DNA of 64,000 nucleotides, taken from contig CDMY01000295.1 of the NCBI GenBank assembly GCA_001179505.1, forward strand, positions 124,001-188,000. The letters are read 5' to 3'. A program made the position numbers and the translations under genes. This document shows, piece after piece, positions 1 through 10,811 of this stretch. The notes below the pieces were generated by a model that was given only the letters and a program-made list of their open reading frames with translations, was not told where the DNA came from and searched no databases. The stretch is from Vitrella brassicaformis (Eukaryota; Sar; Vitrellaceae). How positions within the stretch are numbered: the first letter of the stretch is position 1; each line of letters begins with the position of its first letter.

Positions 1-599
1 CTTCTCGATGCGCTGCTCGATCGACGACCCGCCCCGCCCCTCCCCCGGGTGGTGGTGGCCCTTGGCCGCCTCCCGCTCTCTCTGCCGCTTGCGAATGTAG
101 GTGTCCTCCTTGCAGCGGAGAAAAAGGTCGAGCAGGTCGACATCGGCAGACAGGCGCGCCCAGATGGAGACCCGCTGGCGCTCGTGGCCGTGGTCCTCCA
201 ACTCGCCGTCGGTGTCGGTCAGCTCCTCGCCGGACTCGTACATGGCCCGACGCAGGTGACCCAACTGACACACACAAACAAGAGAAGAGAATCAGACAGA
301 CCAGGTAAAAAGGCAGTGTGGTGGGGAAATGTCGCAGAATGCTCTCGCGTTGACGCGCTCACCAGCAGCTGATGGTTGAGCCATCTGGTCTGCTTGCGAT
401 TGCCTCGGCGCCCCTGCCTTGACGGCTCCCGTCTTCTGGCGGCCTTGCTGCCCCTGGAGGGCAAGGCCGCTGATGAGTACTCGGCTGGGGGTGGTGCGGG
501 AGGGCTGGGGGTGACGCTGACGATAGGCATCGGGCCAAATGCTGCGTCCTCGTACGCACGCCGGGTTGGGTCAGGCTGGTGGGGAGTGCTCATCGCCAT
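1..599 (-). CDS. unknown protein, N-terminal part (runs off window)
   Basis: Two exons are visible. The first begins at an ATG near 597 and ends at about 361 before a GTGAGC donor. After an intron ending TGTGTGTGTCAG near 266, the second exon stays open to the window edge in the same phase. The N-terminus is proline/serine-rich and then basic. The second exon is charged and helical (DLLDLFLRCKED, then a run of K/R/E/Q). I recognise no family. The gene is truncated by the window, so its length and C-terminus are unknown. Confidence 0.45.
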
Positions 600-1147
600 G
601 CTGACGGCTCGAGGGATGAGGAAAGAGGGCTCCTGTGCTTCTCCTTGCCTCTTCCTCTGTTTTGGCCTTCCCGGAAGGGATCGAACTCATTGCGAGCCTC
701 TTCGATCCGTCTCTTCGTTCGTTAACCTCACGGGGACCTTGCCCCCGGCGGTCTCTTGGGCAGAGCTTTCTCCACAGTGCAGATATGGTCCACATCGCAC
801 GAACAAGGGTCACTCTGCTTTTCGCCTTGACTTCTCTGACTCGCTACGCCCCCTTGCATGAAGACAACTGACCAGCATCCAATGCCTGTCGATGCATTGC
901 TTCCCCGCCCTGGATCAGATCAGCACATACCTACACACACGCATGCAGCACGCACTACGGCACAGTCAGTGCATCCAAGTTCCGCCGATACGACAGAAGG
1001 ACGGGCAGACAGACAAACAAAAACCAACCTATGAAAGTAGATAGATACAACAATGACGAGTATATAGAGATACATACAGACAGAGAGGCGCAGAGATACA
1101 CGAGATAGATACAGAAAGAGCTGCCATCTCGGACATATATGAATCCA
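600..1147. other. intergenic spacer between two minus-strand genes
   Basis: I see no supportable gene here. Short reading frames exist on both strands but none has splice signals or a recognisable protein. The right half (about 900-1140) is rich in CA and GACA/GATA runs. It should hold the promoter of the gene at 1-599 and the 3' end of the BTB/TLDc gene. Confidence 0.5.
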
Positions 1148-3622
1148 CTACGCACCGGCCTCCGTCCGGGACGGCACCTGCACAAGGAAGGAGAGACAAG
1201 AAAGCCAGCGAGCGCCACTAGCTGTGACTCCGACACCGAGCGTCGCGTGTCTTCTGTCTCTGACCGACCTCCTCTATTGTGTAGACCTCCAAGTCCGCAC
1301 ACACGAATGAATGAGTGGCCGACAGCGTGGCCGATCCGTACTTGCTGAAGCGGCCAATGTACCTCTGGCCGTCGAGGGGCAGATCTTTCTTCCCCAGACA
1401 GTGGTAGCACAGGCGAAGATCGCCGCCATAACCTAATTCCAGCCGGCCACCAAAGTATAACTCCCCGTTGTCTGCCACTCGCCGTGCACCGGCGACCTCC
1501 ACCCACTGCGCGGCCCGGGGAAGTGTGATCTTTGTGATGCGGCCGTCGTCGAATGCGCCGCTGATGGAGTAGAAGGTCACCGGGCAATTGGTCCTCTCCA
1601 CTGCCGTTGGGTCAGCTGGCTGCGTGAGCTGTCCCTTGATGTGGCTCGCAAAGATGCAGCCGCCCAGGTCCTTGATGACGAACAGCAGATTGGCCGCCTC
1701 GCCCACCTTAGCGAGCAGGCAGCCATGCATCCAGCCGTCGCGCTGACCCCTGACAGACACATCCGGATACAGACACAGAGGACAGGGAAAATGCACTCAT
1801 GGACCAGCTGGCAATAGCGTCGTGGCTTCGGTAGGTGCCCCACTCACTTGAAGAGGAGCTGTGCCGTCGATGGTCTGTCGGCCGCCATGTCGGTGAGGGC
1901 CTGCAGCTCATCGGCAGGGATGATAGGGTCGGCCGGACGGGTGCTCCACACCTGCACACACACACAGAGGTGATACATACAGCCCCAACACAGCCATGTG
2001 TTCGTCAAAGTCTGTTCTGACCTGGTAGACCTCCAGTCGCTGTGCCGTGAAGACATGGCTGCCGGCCAGGGTGGCCCGTCCCTCCTCATTGAAGCTGCCC
2101 ACATACGTCTTGTCGGCCGGTAGGTCGCTCTTGTCAAGCCACTGGCGGCAGCGGCGAAGATCTCTGGTGGGCCCATCCCTCCCGCCCCCCAGCCATAGGC
2201 GGCCGCCACCGATGGACACCTTGCCGTGGTACACACCGTTGGAAGCCACGATCGCTCCTTCCGTACCGGCGACCGACACATACTGTCTGTTGTGGGGTAC
2301 GGTGATCTTGGCGATGCCGCCCTCCTTGAATGCACCGCTGATGGAGTAGAAGGCGACGGGGCAGCCGGTGGTTAGTGTTGATGTGGGGTCGGTCGGTGGG
2401 ATGAGGGGCCCCTCCAAGTGGCATGCGAAGCGGTGCTGCTCTTCATCCTCGATGACGAGCAGCAGGCCGTACACACCCGTCACACGATCCAGCAATGTCT
2501 CAAACTCACCGCCGTCACGCGAACTTCTGATGTACAACAGAAACACGCACAGATCGGCGAGTCCATCCTTTCTCTCATCTCCTCTGTTGTGTGTGGTCTT
2601 TCCGACTCACCTGAAGAGGCATTTGATGTGGCTGTGGGGTTTGCCGATCATCGAGAGGTACACCCGCTCCATGAGGCCGTACATCTCACACGCATACAGC
2701 AGCTCGCCAGCCGATCCGCTCGGCGGCAGCGGCGTGACGGCATCGGGGGCCAACCGAATGCGACGGACGTAATCCACCACCCTGCAGACCACAACACCAA
2801 ACACATGCAGTGTTGTCTTCCGTCTGGCTGTGTGTGTGTGGTGTTACCTGTGGAAGTTAGCGGCAGACACATCTACGACAGGCCCTCTATACCTGCACAC
2901 GTACAAAGGAGGCCACGATGATGGCCACCGAGCTCTGATGTCTGCTTGCGTCCCTTCCCACTTGGTGAATCGGTCATAGAGTGTTTGGTAGTCGGCCAGT
3001 GTGGCGTCGGTGGTGGCCACCAGCCGACCTCCATCTACAGTCACGCTGAGCACCTCCCTGCCGCCCGTCCCGCCCGCCGACGTGTCGATGAAGGGGCCCA
3101 TGACGGCCATGACGTCGCGGAAGGCCTCACTGTTCTCATCGCCGGGCTGGGCGTTGATGGTCAGGTCAGTGTGGGCCATGAAGCGGTCGTGGTAGAAGGC
3201 CAACGATGACGGGAGGCCGTCATAAATGTCGGTCGTGTCGATGCCGTCGTGCCTCGGGTACTGAAGCGTCACAGCCAACCTGACACCACACACACAGACG
3301 AGAGTTCAAGCATTCCAACCACTGGCAGCCAATGTGTGTCGCCCTGCTGCCATTCTCACCAGGTGAAGTACAACGGATCTGCGTCGAGGAAGTGAACACC
3401 GTTGGCATCCCGGAGTATCCAGTCATCGAAACGGTGGAGCAATAAGGCCAGGCAGGTGTTCTTGAGGCCATCGCGAAGCAGCTGATCACTCGGGAACCTC
3501 ATCACCCTCCCGCCCACATTCAGCAGCATCCCTTCCTGACTCGCTGCCGTCGTGCTGTCGGTGCTGGTGTTGGTTTCTGCCGTGGTGTCGTCTGGCGACT
3601 CCTTTGGCATGCACAAACCCAT
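1148..3622 (-). CDS. BTB/POZ (KCTD-type) protein with two TLDc-like domains, copy 1
   Basis: Eight exons join with closed phases: 3622-3360, 3279-2962, 2892-2848, 2781-2611, 2526-2022, 1951-1848, 1749-1269 and 1177-1148, giving 638 residues. The first exon carries a T1/KCTD-like BTB start (LLNVGG...F, then HFLDADPLYFTW), a fold that usually mediates oligomerisation or Cullin-3 binding. Exons 5 and 7 each encode a degenerate TLDc-like unit: SSRDG or QRDGW start, PVxFYSISGAF core, and an LEVY end matching the LEVW end of TLDc. TLDc proteins are linked to oxidative-stress defence and V-ATPase regulation. The last exon (10 residues) is shorter than the 26 in the paralogue at 38193-40742. I chose the ATG at 3622 because upstream frame has none and it leaves 175 bases to the divergent ABC gene. 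The 69-base intron at 2961-2893 stays open if retained. Confidence 0.8.
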
Positions 3623-3797
3623 CTTGGTCGCTTGGTTGACAACAATGAAACGAGAACGCACGTATAGGTAGCCGTTGACACGAAGGCCTCCCCTCTGGCC
3701 AGATCCACGCAGAGGGGAAGACCTTGCCGCGCGAGCTTGGATCGCAGACTGCGAGCTTTTCTCCAGCGGATCTTTTTTGAGCTCCTCCCTGGCGTCG
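3623..3797. promoter_or_regulatory. shared divergent promoter region
   Basis: Only 175 bases separate the start codons of the minus-strand BTB/TLDc gene (3622) and the plus-strand ABC gene (3798). The two transcription units must share this region. No TATA box or other named motif is evident. The boundary depends on both start choices. Confidence 0.45.
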
Positions 3798-5730
3798 ATG
3801 AGTGTAGCTCCCATCGTGGGCGAAGGCTCATCGCAGCCGCCGTCCCTGCCATCCATCGACGAACACGCCATAGACAACTCGGAGGCAGATGTCACGCCCG
3901 CAGCCATCAAGACCGACATCAAAGTGGCCCTGAACGGCCTGCCCGAGGCGACCAACGGATCTCTAGCAGAGCCAATGGACGCAGCCCGTCATGGGAGAGA
4001 GAGGGAGTTGCTTGATGGTGTGAAAGAGGAGGAGAGGGGTGAGGGGAAGATGATGAACGGGCTGGGGTTTGGCGCATCGTCGTCGGCCGCTGGTGCACCG
4101 GCGACGCGGATGAAAGACTCGCACATTGACAAGGTACGGTACGCCCATGAGGGGGGAGGTTGCCTGAGTGCGTTCTGTTTTTTCACTGTATCTGTCATGG
4201 CTGGCTGGTGGTTGTGTTGTGACGTGCAGGGTTTGGGTGAGCCGATTATCGTTGCGCGGCACATTTCCAAGTCATACGCCATCGTCGGCCGGGACGAGAG
4301 TGTCACAGCACTCAAGAACATCAGGTAGACAGACTGGGGAGACCAAACCAACGCACACACACACAGACACAGGGCGCGGCGCGTGCATGTGTATGTGTGC
4401 TTCTGTGTGTCCAGCTTGAGCACGGCGCCTGACTGTCCGTTTCCTCCCATCCGTCGCGGCGAGTTTGTGATGATCCGGGGGCCTTCGGGCGGCGGCAAGA
4501 CGACTTTGCTCAACATACTCGGCACCATCGACCACCCGACTACCGGTGCGTTGCTGACACATATGGCGCGAACACATGGATTCATCCCTCGTCCTCTGTG
4601 TGTGTGCAGGTGAGGTTGAGATCTGCAACCGTTTGATCAGTCGGCATTCGACGGACGTGGAGCTGTCGCGGCTGCGGCTGTCCACCATCGGCTTCGTCTT
4701 CCAGACGTTCAACCTGCTGGCCACCCTATCGGCCTTCGAGAATGTGGTCATGCCCCTGAGGGACACGCACGCGCGCAGGGGGGTGTCAATTCACCTGATG
4801 TGTGTGTGTCCGTGTGTGTGGTTGAATGACTCAGGAGCTGCCGATGATTCTGCTGGGAAAGCTCAACAAGAAGCAGCGGCTGCAGAGGGCCACAGGTCAG
4901 TGATGGACCACCACGGCATTGTCACCGTCTGTCCGTCTGTGCGTCTGTCCAGATTTGCTCAAGAAAGTGGGTCTGCAGGACCGGCTGGAGCACCTCCCCA
5001 GCGAACTATCCGGCGGCGAAATGCAGCGGACGGCCATCGCCAGGTACACAGATGGGTGGGTCAGCCACACGACTCACTCATGCAGACAGTCAACAGAGGT
5101 GATTATCTTGTCAATTTCGCTGCGTTTCAGGGCGCTTGCAAACGAGCCGCAGCTGCTGCTGCTCGATGAACCAACAGGTACACATATGGTGAATCAACAG
5201 ACAGACAGACAGACAGATGAACAGGTGACTGTGTCCGTCTGGGTCACTGCAGGGGACTTGGACACCCGCAACACGATAGAGGTGATGGATCTGCTGCTGG
5301 ACATCAACCAGAGGGGCTTCACACACACAGACGAGGAGGACGACCACACCGAGGGCACCAGCGAGTCGACCGGCGGCATCAACAACCAGGAAGAGACGTA
5401 CGGCACCACCTGTGTCATGGTACAGCTACATGGACACTATCGACTTAGTGTCTCATGTCGGCGGGTGTTTTGACTGTGGTCAGGTGACGCACAATCCTGA
5501 TTTGGAGTGCTATGCCGACAGGATTCTGTACGTCAGGGATGGCATCTTCGAGAAACAGGTGCCAAGGCAGAGAGGCGGGCGGGCATTCTGAGCGTGTGAT
5601 GCTTGTGCACATGGGCGGATGGGTATGCTCCGTGTGTTTGTTGTTTGTGCAGGCGATCAATCCCGTGCAGCGGCGGTTGAAGCTGGAACCCTACCTGAAA
5701 TACCTCAACAGAGCCACACACCAGAGCTGA
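3798..5730 (+). CDS. ABC transporter ATP-binding subunit, LolD/MacB type
   Basis: Ten exons join in phase: 3798-4133, 4230-4324, 4415-4545, 4610-4782, 4835-4895, 4953-5043, 5131-5177, 5253-5419, 5484-5558 and 5653-5730, giving 417 residues. All ATPase motifs are visible: Walker [10 protein letters not shown] (Lys about residue 172), Q-loop in FVFQTFNLL, signature LSGGEMQ, Walker [13 protein letters not shown], and H-loop VTHNPD. The order and wording match the LolD/MacB/FtsE family that powers lipoprotein or macrolide export. There is no membrane segment, so a separate permease partner is implied. The first about 110 residues are low complexity. An acidic insert ([15 protein letters not shown]) sits between Walker B and the H-loop, which is unusual. 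Intron 4's donor after residue 133 is the least certain junction. Confidence 0.88.
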
Positions 5731-6071
5731 CAGAGAACGGATGGATGGATGGCGCAGCTCGTGCCTGCGCTGGCGCGTGTCGATGTATATACGAATTGTG
5801 TGTGAGTCGCTGGTGTCGATCGATCCGTTTTTGAGCCCCTGGGAGCCACTGACTGACTGACTGCACATATCTGTGTGTTGCGTGTGAGCCAGCCAGTGTT
5901 CCTGCTATGTGTGTGTAATAGACAGTCTGTCAGCAAACTGTCCCTGTGTGTGTGGCGTTTATGGACTGACTAAGTCTAGTGGTGCAACTTCTCATTCCCC
6001 TGGGCGTGTGAATCGGTCGATTACTCGAACGGCCAGACAAACAGCAAGCGTCGGTCAGGCTCATGCATCCA

Positions 6072-6103
<32 letters not shown>

Positions 6104-6281
6104 GTACCGTTGGTTCCTCCCACCGTATTGCTAGAGCACCAACACAACATCATTCACGCGTGTCACTGAAGCATCCACCCACCAGCCATACATACATACA
6201 TACATAGCACATCTGATGCCGTCTGGTCTTGTCGGCTAGTGCCCTCCCTCCTTCCCGCCCGCCCTTCCATCCCTCCCTGAG
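5731..6281. other. convergent intergenic spacer, microsatellite-rich
   Basis: This is the spacer between the 3' ends of the ABC gene (+) and the ankyrin-like gene (-). It contains TG-rich sequence, a CA run near 6071-6104, and ACAT repeats near 6189-6205. I see no gene. Confidence 0.6.
6071..6104. repeat. (CA)n microsatellite
   Basis: Near-perfect CA run with one interruption, in the spacer between two convergent genes. Confidence 0.85.
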
Positions 6282-8184
6282 TTATTCGATGCCCAGTGGA
6301 ATGAACAGCCCCGTCCTCGACAGGCGCCCCAGCTGACCCCACCCAAACTGGCAGTCCTGGTCGCCGAGGTGCTCGTTGAAGCCCTTCTGCACGCCCGTCA
6401 GCTGATACTTGGCCACCTCGTCGAGCCGGGCCTTGTGCACCACCTCACGCACACCCGTCATCTTGTTGACCACCTGCCCCCCACTGCCGGCGGCACGAAT
6501 GGCGAAGCACTTGAGGGGCGGGACGGTCACCTTGACGCGCTTGTCGCCCTGCTGCTCGTATCTCGTCCCGCCCACCACCTCTCTGTTGCTGCTCGTCTGT
6601 GTGGCCGCCGACTTGACGAAGTGGTTGACAGCCGCACGAACGCGGCGCCTCAGCTGCGAGTCGCCGATGAGGTACTCGTCGATGGCCGCGGAAGCAGCCG
6701 ATGGCTCGTGCAGGAAGGCCCCGATCTTCCATGCGATGCCCTCGGCCTCGTGAGGTCCGAATGCCATGTTGGATGGGGAGGGGTGGGGGTGGGCGCCGTC
6801 GTGGTGGGGGGCGAGGGGCAGCAGACGGCCGAGACGCATCGAGTGGTCGCGCTGGGGACGAAGAGCGTCGTTGATGGCCGACATGGTGGCATTGGGCAGC
6901 TCGTTGAGCACCGTGGTATACTCAGTCAGCACCAGCTGGCGCTTCCGGCGGTCGGCCTCGGTGGCAATCGGCATGCGGGTGATGTCTGCGCCGGTCCGCA
7001 GCAGCGTCCGGATGGTGGCCTTGATATTGGGAATGATGCTCGATTGAAGCATCTCTTGGTATTGTCGGTCGAGTTGTTCGTCGTGCAGATCCTCATGCAT
7101 GTGGACGTCCCCCTCCAACCTGTCGACTCGATCGGCAGCTGTGGCGAGAGCTGTCCTGTTGGGGATCACGCCGGATGTGGGTGTGTCGATCTCGTTAGGC
7201 GGGAGGCGACGGCAGAGATAGTCAGCCGAGCAAGGCGAGCCCATGGACGCCGCGTCGTGCAGTGGCGTCCATTCGATGTTGCGAGTGGCCGTGATGCTCG
7301 CCCCGTTCTCGACGACAAGGTCCAGGTAAGCGTCGATGAAGCCTTGAGAGACGTATCCTCTCTCGTTCCTGGCTGCGTGGTGCACCAGGTTGCCGCCCAT
7401 AGCCTGTTCCACCTCAGTCGCCAGAGTGCTGTCCTGCTGAATGAGGCGCCGATACATGGCCAGCAGGGCGTGCTCGTAGTCGGAGGGAGCGCTTCTGCCA
7501 AACGAGTCTGAGTGAGGCAGCTCCATCACCATGACCCCGTGAACGTTGGCCTGATGCTGCATCAGCAGGTTAAATGCCGCCTCGCTGCCAGCCGCGATCG
7601 CCACACGGATGGGCATCGTGGGCTGGTGATGATGCGGGCGTCCCTGATTGACATCTGCACCTCCATTAAGTAGTGCGGTCATGATGTCACGCTCGAGCTG
7701 CGGCGACGACCACTGCGGAAGGACAAGTGGACGGTTGAGAAGGAATCCGCTGCTCTCGTCCCACACCCCATCGTTCTGAAAGCAGGCCCAGACGGATCCC
7801 CAGACGGATGGGATGCAGCCGCCGCTCTTGTTGTCGATAGCGAGGGCAAGCAGCGGATAGTGCGAGAGTTGTTCGAATTGGTATTCGAGGGCGTCCGTGC
7901 GCAGGTGCAATGCGACTGAGGCATCGGCGTCTGCTCCTTGTCGCTGGAGCCGCTGCGTCACCTCGTCGGCACTAATGACAGTGCGGCAGATGATGGCCTC
8001 CGCCAGCTGTCGGCTGACATCACTGTATTCGAGCTCGTCATCGAACTCAATGTTCACGCCGCCGAGTTCCGTCCAGTCAATTCCTGCCGATATGACAACC
8101 ACCCAACAGCATGACGTTTGCCATCCCCTTCCCTCTTCGTGCATGCCTCCCTCTCTGCTCATCTATCTCACCTGATTGCGTCAT
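6282..8184 (-). CDS. ankyrin-repeat-like protein, family copy 1 (intact)
   Basis: A five-residue first exon (8184-8172, ATG at 8184) is spliced in phase to one long exon 8083-6282, giving 604 residues. Ankyrin-type pieces are visible: ALLNGGADVN, VAIAAGSEAAFNLLMQH, GNLVHHAARN, TPLHDAASMGS and LLRTGADITRM. A conserved C-terminal region follows, beginning MAFGPHEAEGIAWKIG and ending with DEVAKYQLTGVQKGFNEHLG. That tail is shared almost word for word with copies at 12805-14853 and 25003-26889, so it defines the family. I know no named domain for it. Ankyrin repeats bind proteins; the partner is unknown. Only this copy is uninterrupted. Confidence 0.75.
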
Positions 8185-8193
8185 CTCCTTCTC

Positions 8194-8433
8194 TCAGGCC
8201 CTGTCGGGGTCGAATCGTCTGATGTCGGTCATGATGCCGGCGTCATACTGGCAGTCGAGGTACTTGACGTTGTAGAAGGTGGCCGAGAGGACCGCCAGCC
8301 GGTCCATCTCGCGGATCTCCTTGATGGCCGCCTGCAGGAACCGGAGCCGCTTCTGCCACTGCTTGGTGCTCTCCCACTCGCTACGCTGACCCAACGTCGA
8401 AAACACCTGGGCCTCAAAACTTGTGGATGTCAT
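8194..8433 (-). CDS. short ORF, 79 residues, unknown
   Basis: An open frame runs from an ATG at 8433 to a TGA at 8194-8196. The product is charged and helical (TKQWQKRLRFLQAAIKEI, then YNVKYLDCQYDAG), which looks like real protein rather than repeat translation. It lies 104 bases from the divergent gene at 8538. Its stop is only 9 bases from the start I chose for the ankyrin-like gene, which is tight for two separate genes, so it may be a 5' exon whose splice site I could not find. No family is recognised. Confidence 0.4.
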   Translation of the reverse strand: MTSTSFEAQVFSTLGQRSEWESTKQWQKRLRFLQAAIKEIREMDRLAVLSATFYNVKYLDCQYDAGIMTDIRRFDPDRA

Positions 8434-8537
8434 TTAGACGAAGGTGGGGGACACTTATGGGCGTCACTCCCTTCTCTCGTCTCTTCGCCATCTTTGCGAG
8501 CTCGGAGCCCAAGACCCAGAGAGAGGGCAGCGCAAAA

Positions 8538-9441
8538 ATGGCGTCTGGGGCCGCCAGCTCGGCCAACAGCTCGTCTGGGGATCCTCTCGACCCCTGCCGT
8601 CCGCAGGATCTTGTCGCTCTTTCGTCCAGCGCCACGCACGACGCCATGACCGTGTCTGAGTCTCTGGGGGAGGACCTGCAGCCGACGGAGCTCAAGGCAG
8701 CTCAGCCCGCTCTGCTGACGCGGAAACAGGGTGATGAATGCGACTTTGCAGTGAGCAGGGGCGGGAGACGGCTGGTCTCGGCAGGGGCAGCTGTCAGTCG
8801 CTTTTGGTTGTCTTGTCATGCCCTTCAGCTTTGTCTGGAGGACGGCTGTCCCGAGAAGAAATGCGACATTCCCCCGCTGCCAGACAAGGGGCTTGTAAGG
8901 CGATGCACGCCCCATCAGATGGATTAATGTGCATATTCCATTGGCTCGTTCTGAATGTCAGGCCGGCCGTGTGCTTCGTTGGCTTGAACGTCGTCCTGCA
9001 CTGCAGAAGTGGCAGATGGACACCCAGGGCCACCAGCTGGAGACCAATCTGTACATCGCACAACTCGAAAAGCGCATCCAGGTGGGCTCTGGGTGAGGGA
9101 GACGCCACTCCCCTTGTCGTCTTGCGCGTGAGGTTCTCCCTCCCTGACAGGCCCAGGACCATGATCTCGCCGCCAATCAGGGAGAGATTGACCGCCTGAA
9201 GGGGCTGCTGGAGAGCCCTCCCCCTTTGTCCGTGTCTGGCGATTCACTCGACGACGCCAGCAGTGCGGGCCGCTCCACACGCGCCAGCCATGGCAACAAC
9301 AGTGACACCCACAAGAATGCTGACGATGAGGATGAAAATGAGCAGGGCGGCGGTTCGCTGTGGTCGGGTATGCAGATGTGGACGACGGAGGATGTGGGCA
9401 TGCTGGCAATGACATTCATGGGAAAGCGCAACAAGAAATGA
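8538..9441 (+). CDS. coiled-coil protein of unknown function
   Basis: Four exons join in phase 0: 8538-8750, 8829-8894, 8962-9081 and 9151-9441, giving 229 residues. The N-terminal 70 residues are Ser/Ala-rich. Exons 3 and 4 give a helical, probably coiled-coil stretch (QLETNLYIAQLEKRIQ, then QGEIDRLKGLL). An acidic low-complexity region follows (NADDEDENEQGGG), then a conserved-looking tail (SLWSGMQMWTTEDVGMLAMTF) ending KRNKK. The layout loosely resembles a trafficking or tail-anchored protein, but there is no convincing membrane segment. Function unknown. Confidence 0.65.
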
Positions 9442-10811
9442 AATGAGCGGCTGGGTGGGTGGAGATCGTCGACATGAATGAGTGCACGTGTCGTGAAGGG
9501 CGGGAGCCTGTGTAGAGCGAGTGGGTGGCGTGGTGGTGAGGAATGAAGGAAAGAGAGAGTGTACCATATATATCTCGTGTGTGTGTGACATGGATGAGTG
9601 AATGGATGGATGGTCGACTGGGTGGTCGATGGAGGTCCCTCTGGCTGAGTGAGTGGATGGATGGATGGATGGGTGCTGACTGACCGCCGCAGACAGACAG
9701 ACAGACATACAGACAGATCATGGCAAACGGACACCTTGACTGATCGACATCGCCCCGATTTCGTTTCGTCTGAAAGGATTATGGCGGCGCATCGTGCATG
9801 CAGTCTCACCCACCCACCCATCCCTGGCGTGTACCTGTCCTCTCGCACCCATACACACACACATACATGTCCGCCTGATCCCTTGCCCGACATGCGGCGA
9901 CGCCACGACCGTTTGTGTAAGGGGCGCCGACGAACGCACCACACACCAGCGATCACAACCCCAGCCGAGGTCAAAGGCGAGTGGACAGACAAACGGACGC
10001 ATGAATCGAAAACTGACGGCGAGAGAAGAAAAGTCACTCACTCACTCACTCACTCACTTGTGGCTTCTCTTTCGCATGTCAGGCCAGCCAGAACGACCGT
10101 CATGCGAGGAATCGGGGCCCCAGTTGAAAGAAAGCGCCCCGGGGGTGGTTGCAGACCACCAATTATTCAGCTCATACCCCACGATGGACTTACGTCTATG
10201 GTACACTTACGTGTGTGTGTGTGTATGCAGTGCACAGCTGGCTGTACATCCACATCGAACCAAATCAGCCAAAAACCTTCCCTCGCTGTATAGGCAGGCA
10301 GGTGGGCGCACGTAGATAAAGTCACCACAGAAAGGACGCAGCCAGCCCGCCAATAGACACAATGGTCCATTCTGCACCGTTATGCATTCATGTACTTGCT
10401 CAGCTACATGGTTGGTTACTCAGCCATCCCTCCCTTCGTACCGTACCCATGTGTGTGCCCTCTCTCCCAAACACCATTGCATAAAGGTAGGTACACGCCA
10501 CGACCGACAGACACGCCACCTCACCCACTACGCATGGTACATTCCGATCACGCTCAGCCTTATAAAAGACACGGCCGTGACACACGCCCATAAACCCTGA
10601 CGCACACACGTTCGACACGTACTCGCACAAACAAAAAGAACCATCCATCCATCCCATCTGACAGTCACCGTCTCCCATCCTCTCTCACTGCCCCTCAGTG
10701 GTGTCGTGTTCAGCCGATCGCCCGAAGGATGGCGTCATCTCACGCGAATCGCCTGCATTGCAACACATGTGAGCATGCCACACCACACCAGACCACACCA
10801 TGCCAGCGCAT
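9442..10811. other. long repeat-rich intergenic region
   Basis: About 1.4 kb with no supportable gene. It holds GGAT runs (9600-9675), GACA runs (9693-9715), a CTCA run (10033-10058) and TG tracts. Reading frames up to 214 codons exist but translate to repeat strings (TDRHTDR, SLTHSLTH) with no splice logic. Both flanking genes end here. Confidence 0.6.
10033..10058. repeat. (CTCA)n microsatellite
   Basis: About six tandem CTCA units in a gene-free stretch. Confidence 0.85.

Noticed and set aside
6369-7511. Plus-strand ORF of 380 codons
   Set aside because: It is the antisense of the intact ankyrin-family exon. The minus strand has conserved paralogues and ankyrin motifs; similar antisense frames recur opposite copies 2 and 3 for the same reason.
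9649-10315. Overlapping plus-strand ORFs of 173-214 codons
   Set aside because: They translate GACA, CTCA and CA repeats and have no splice signals or recognisable domain.
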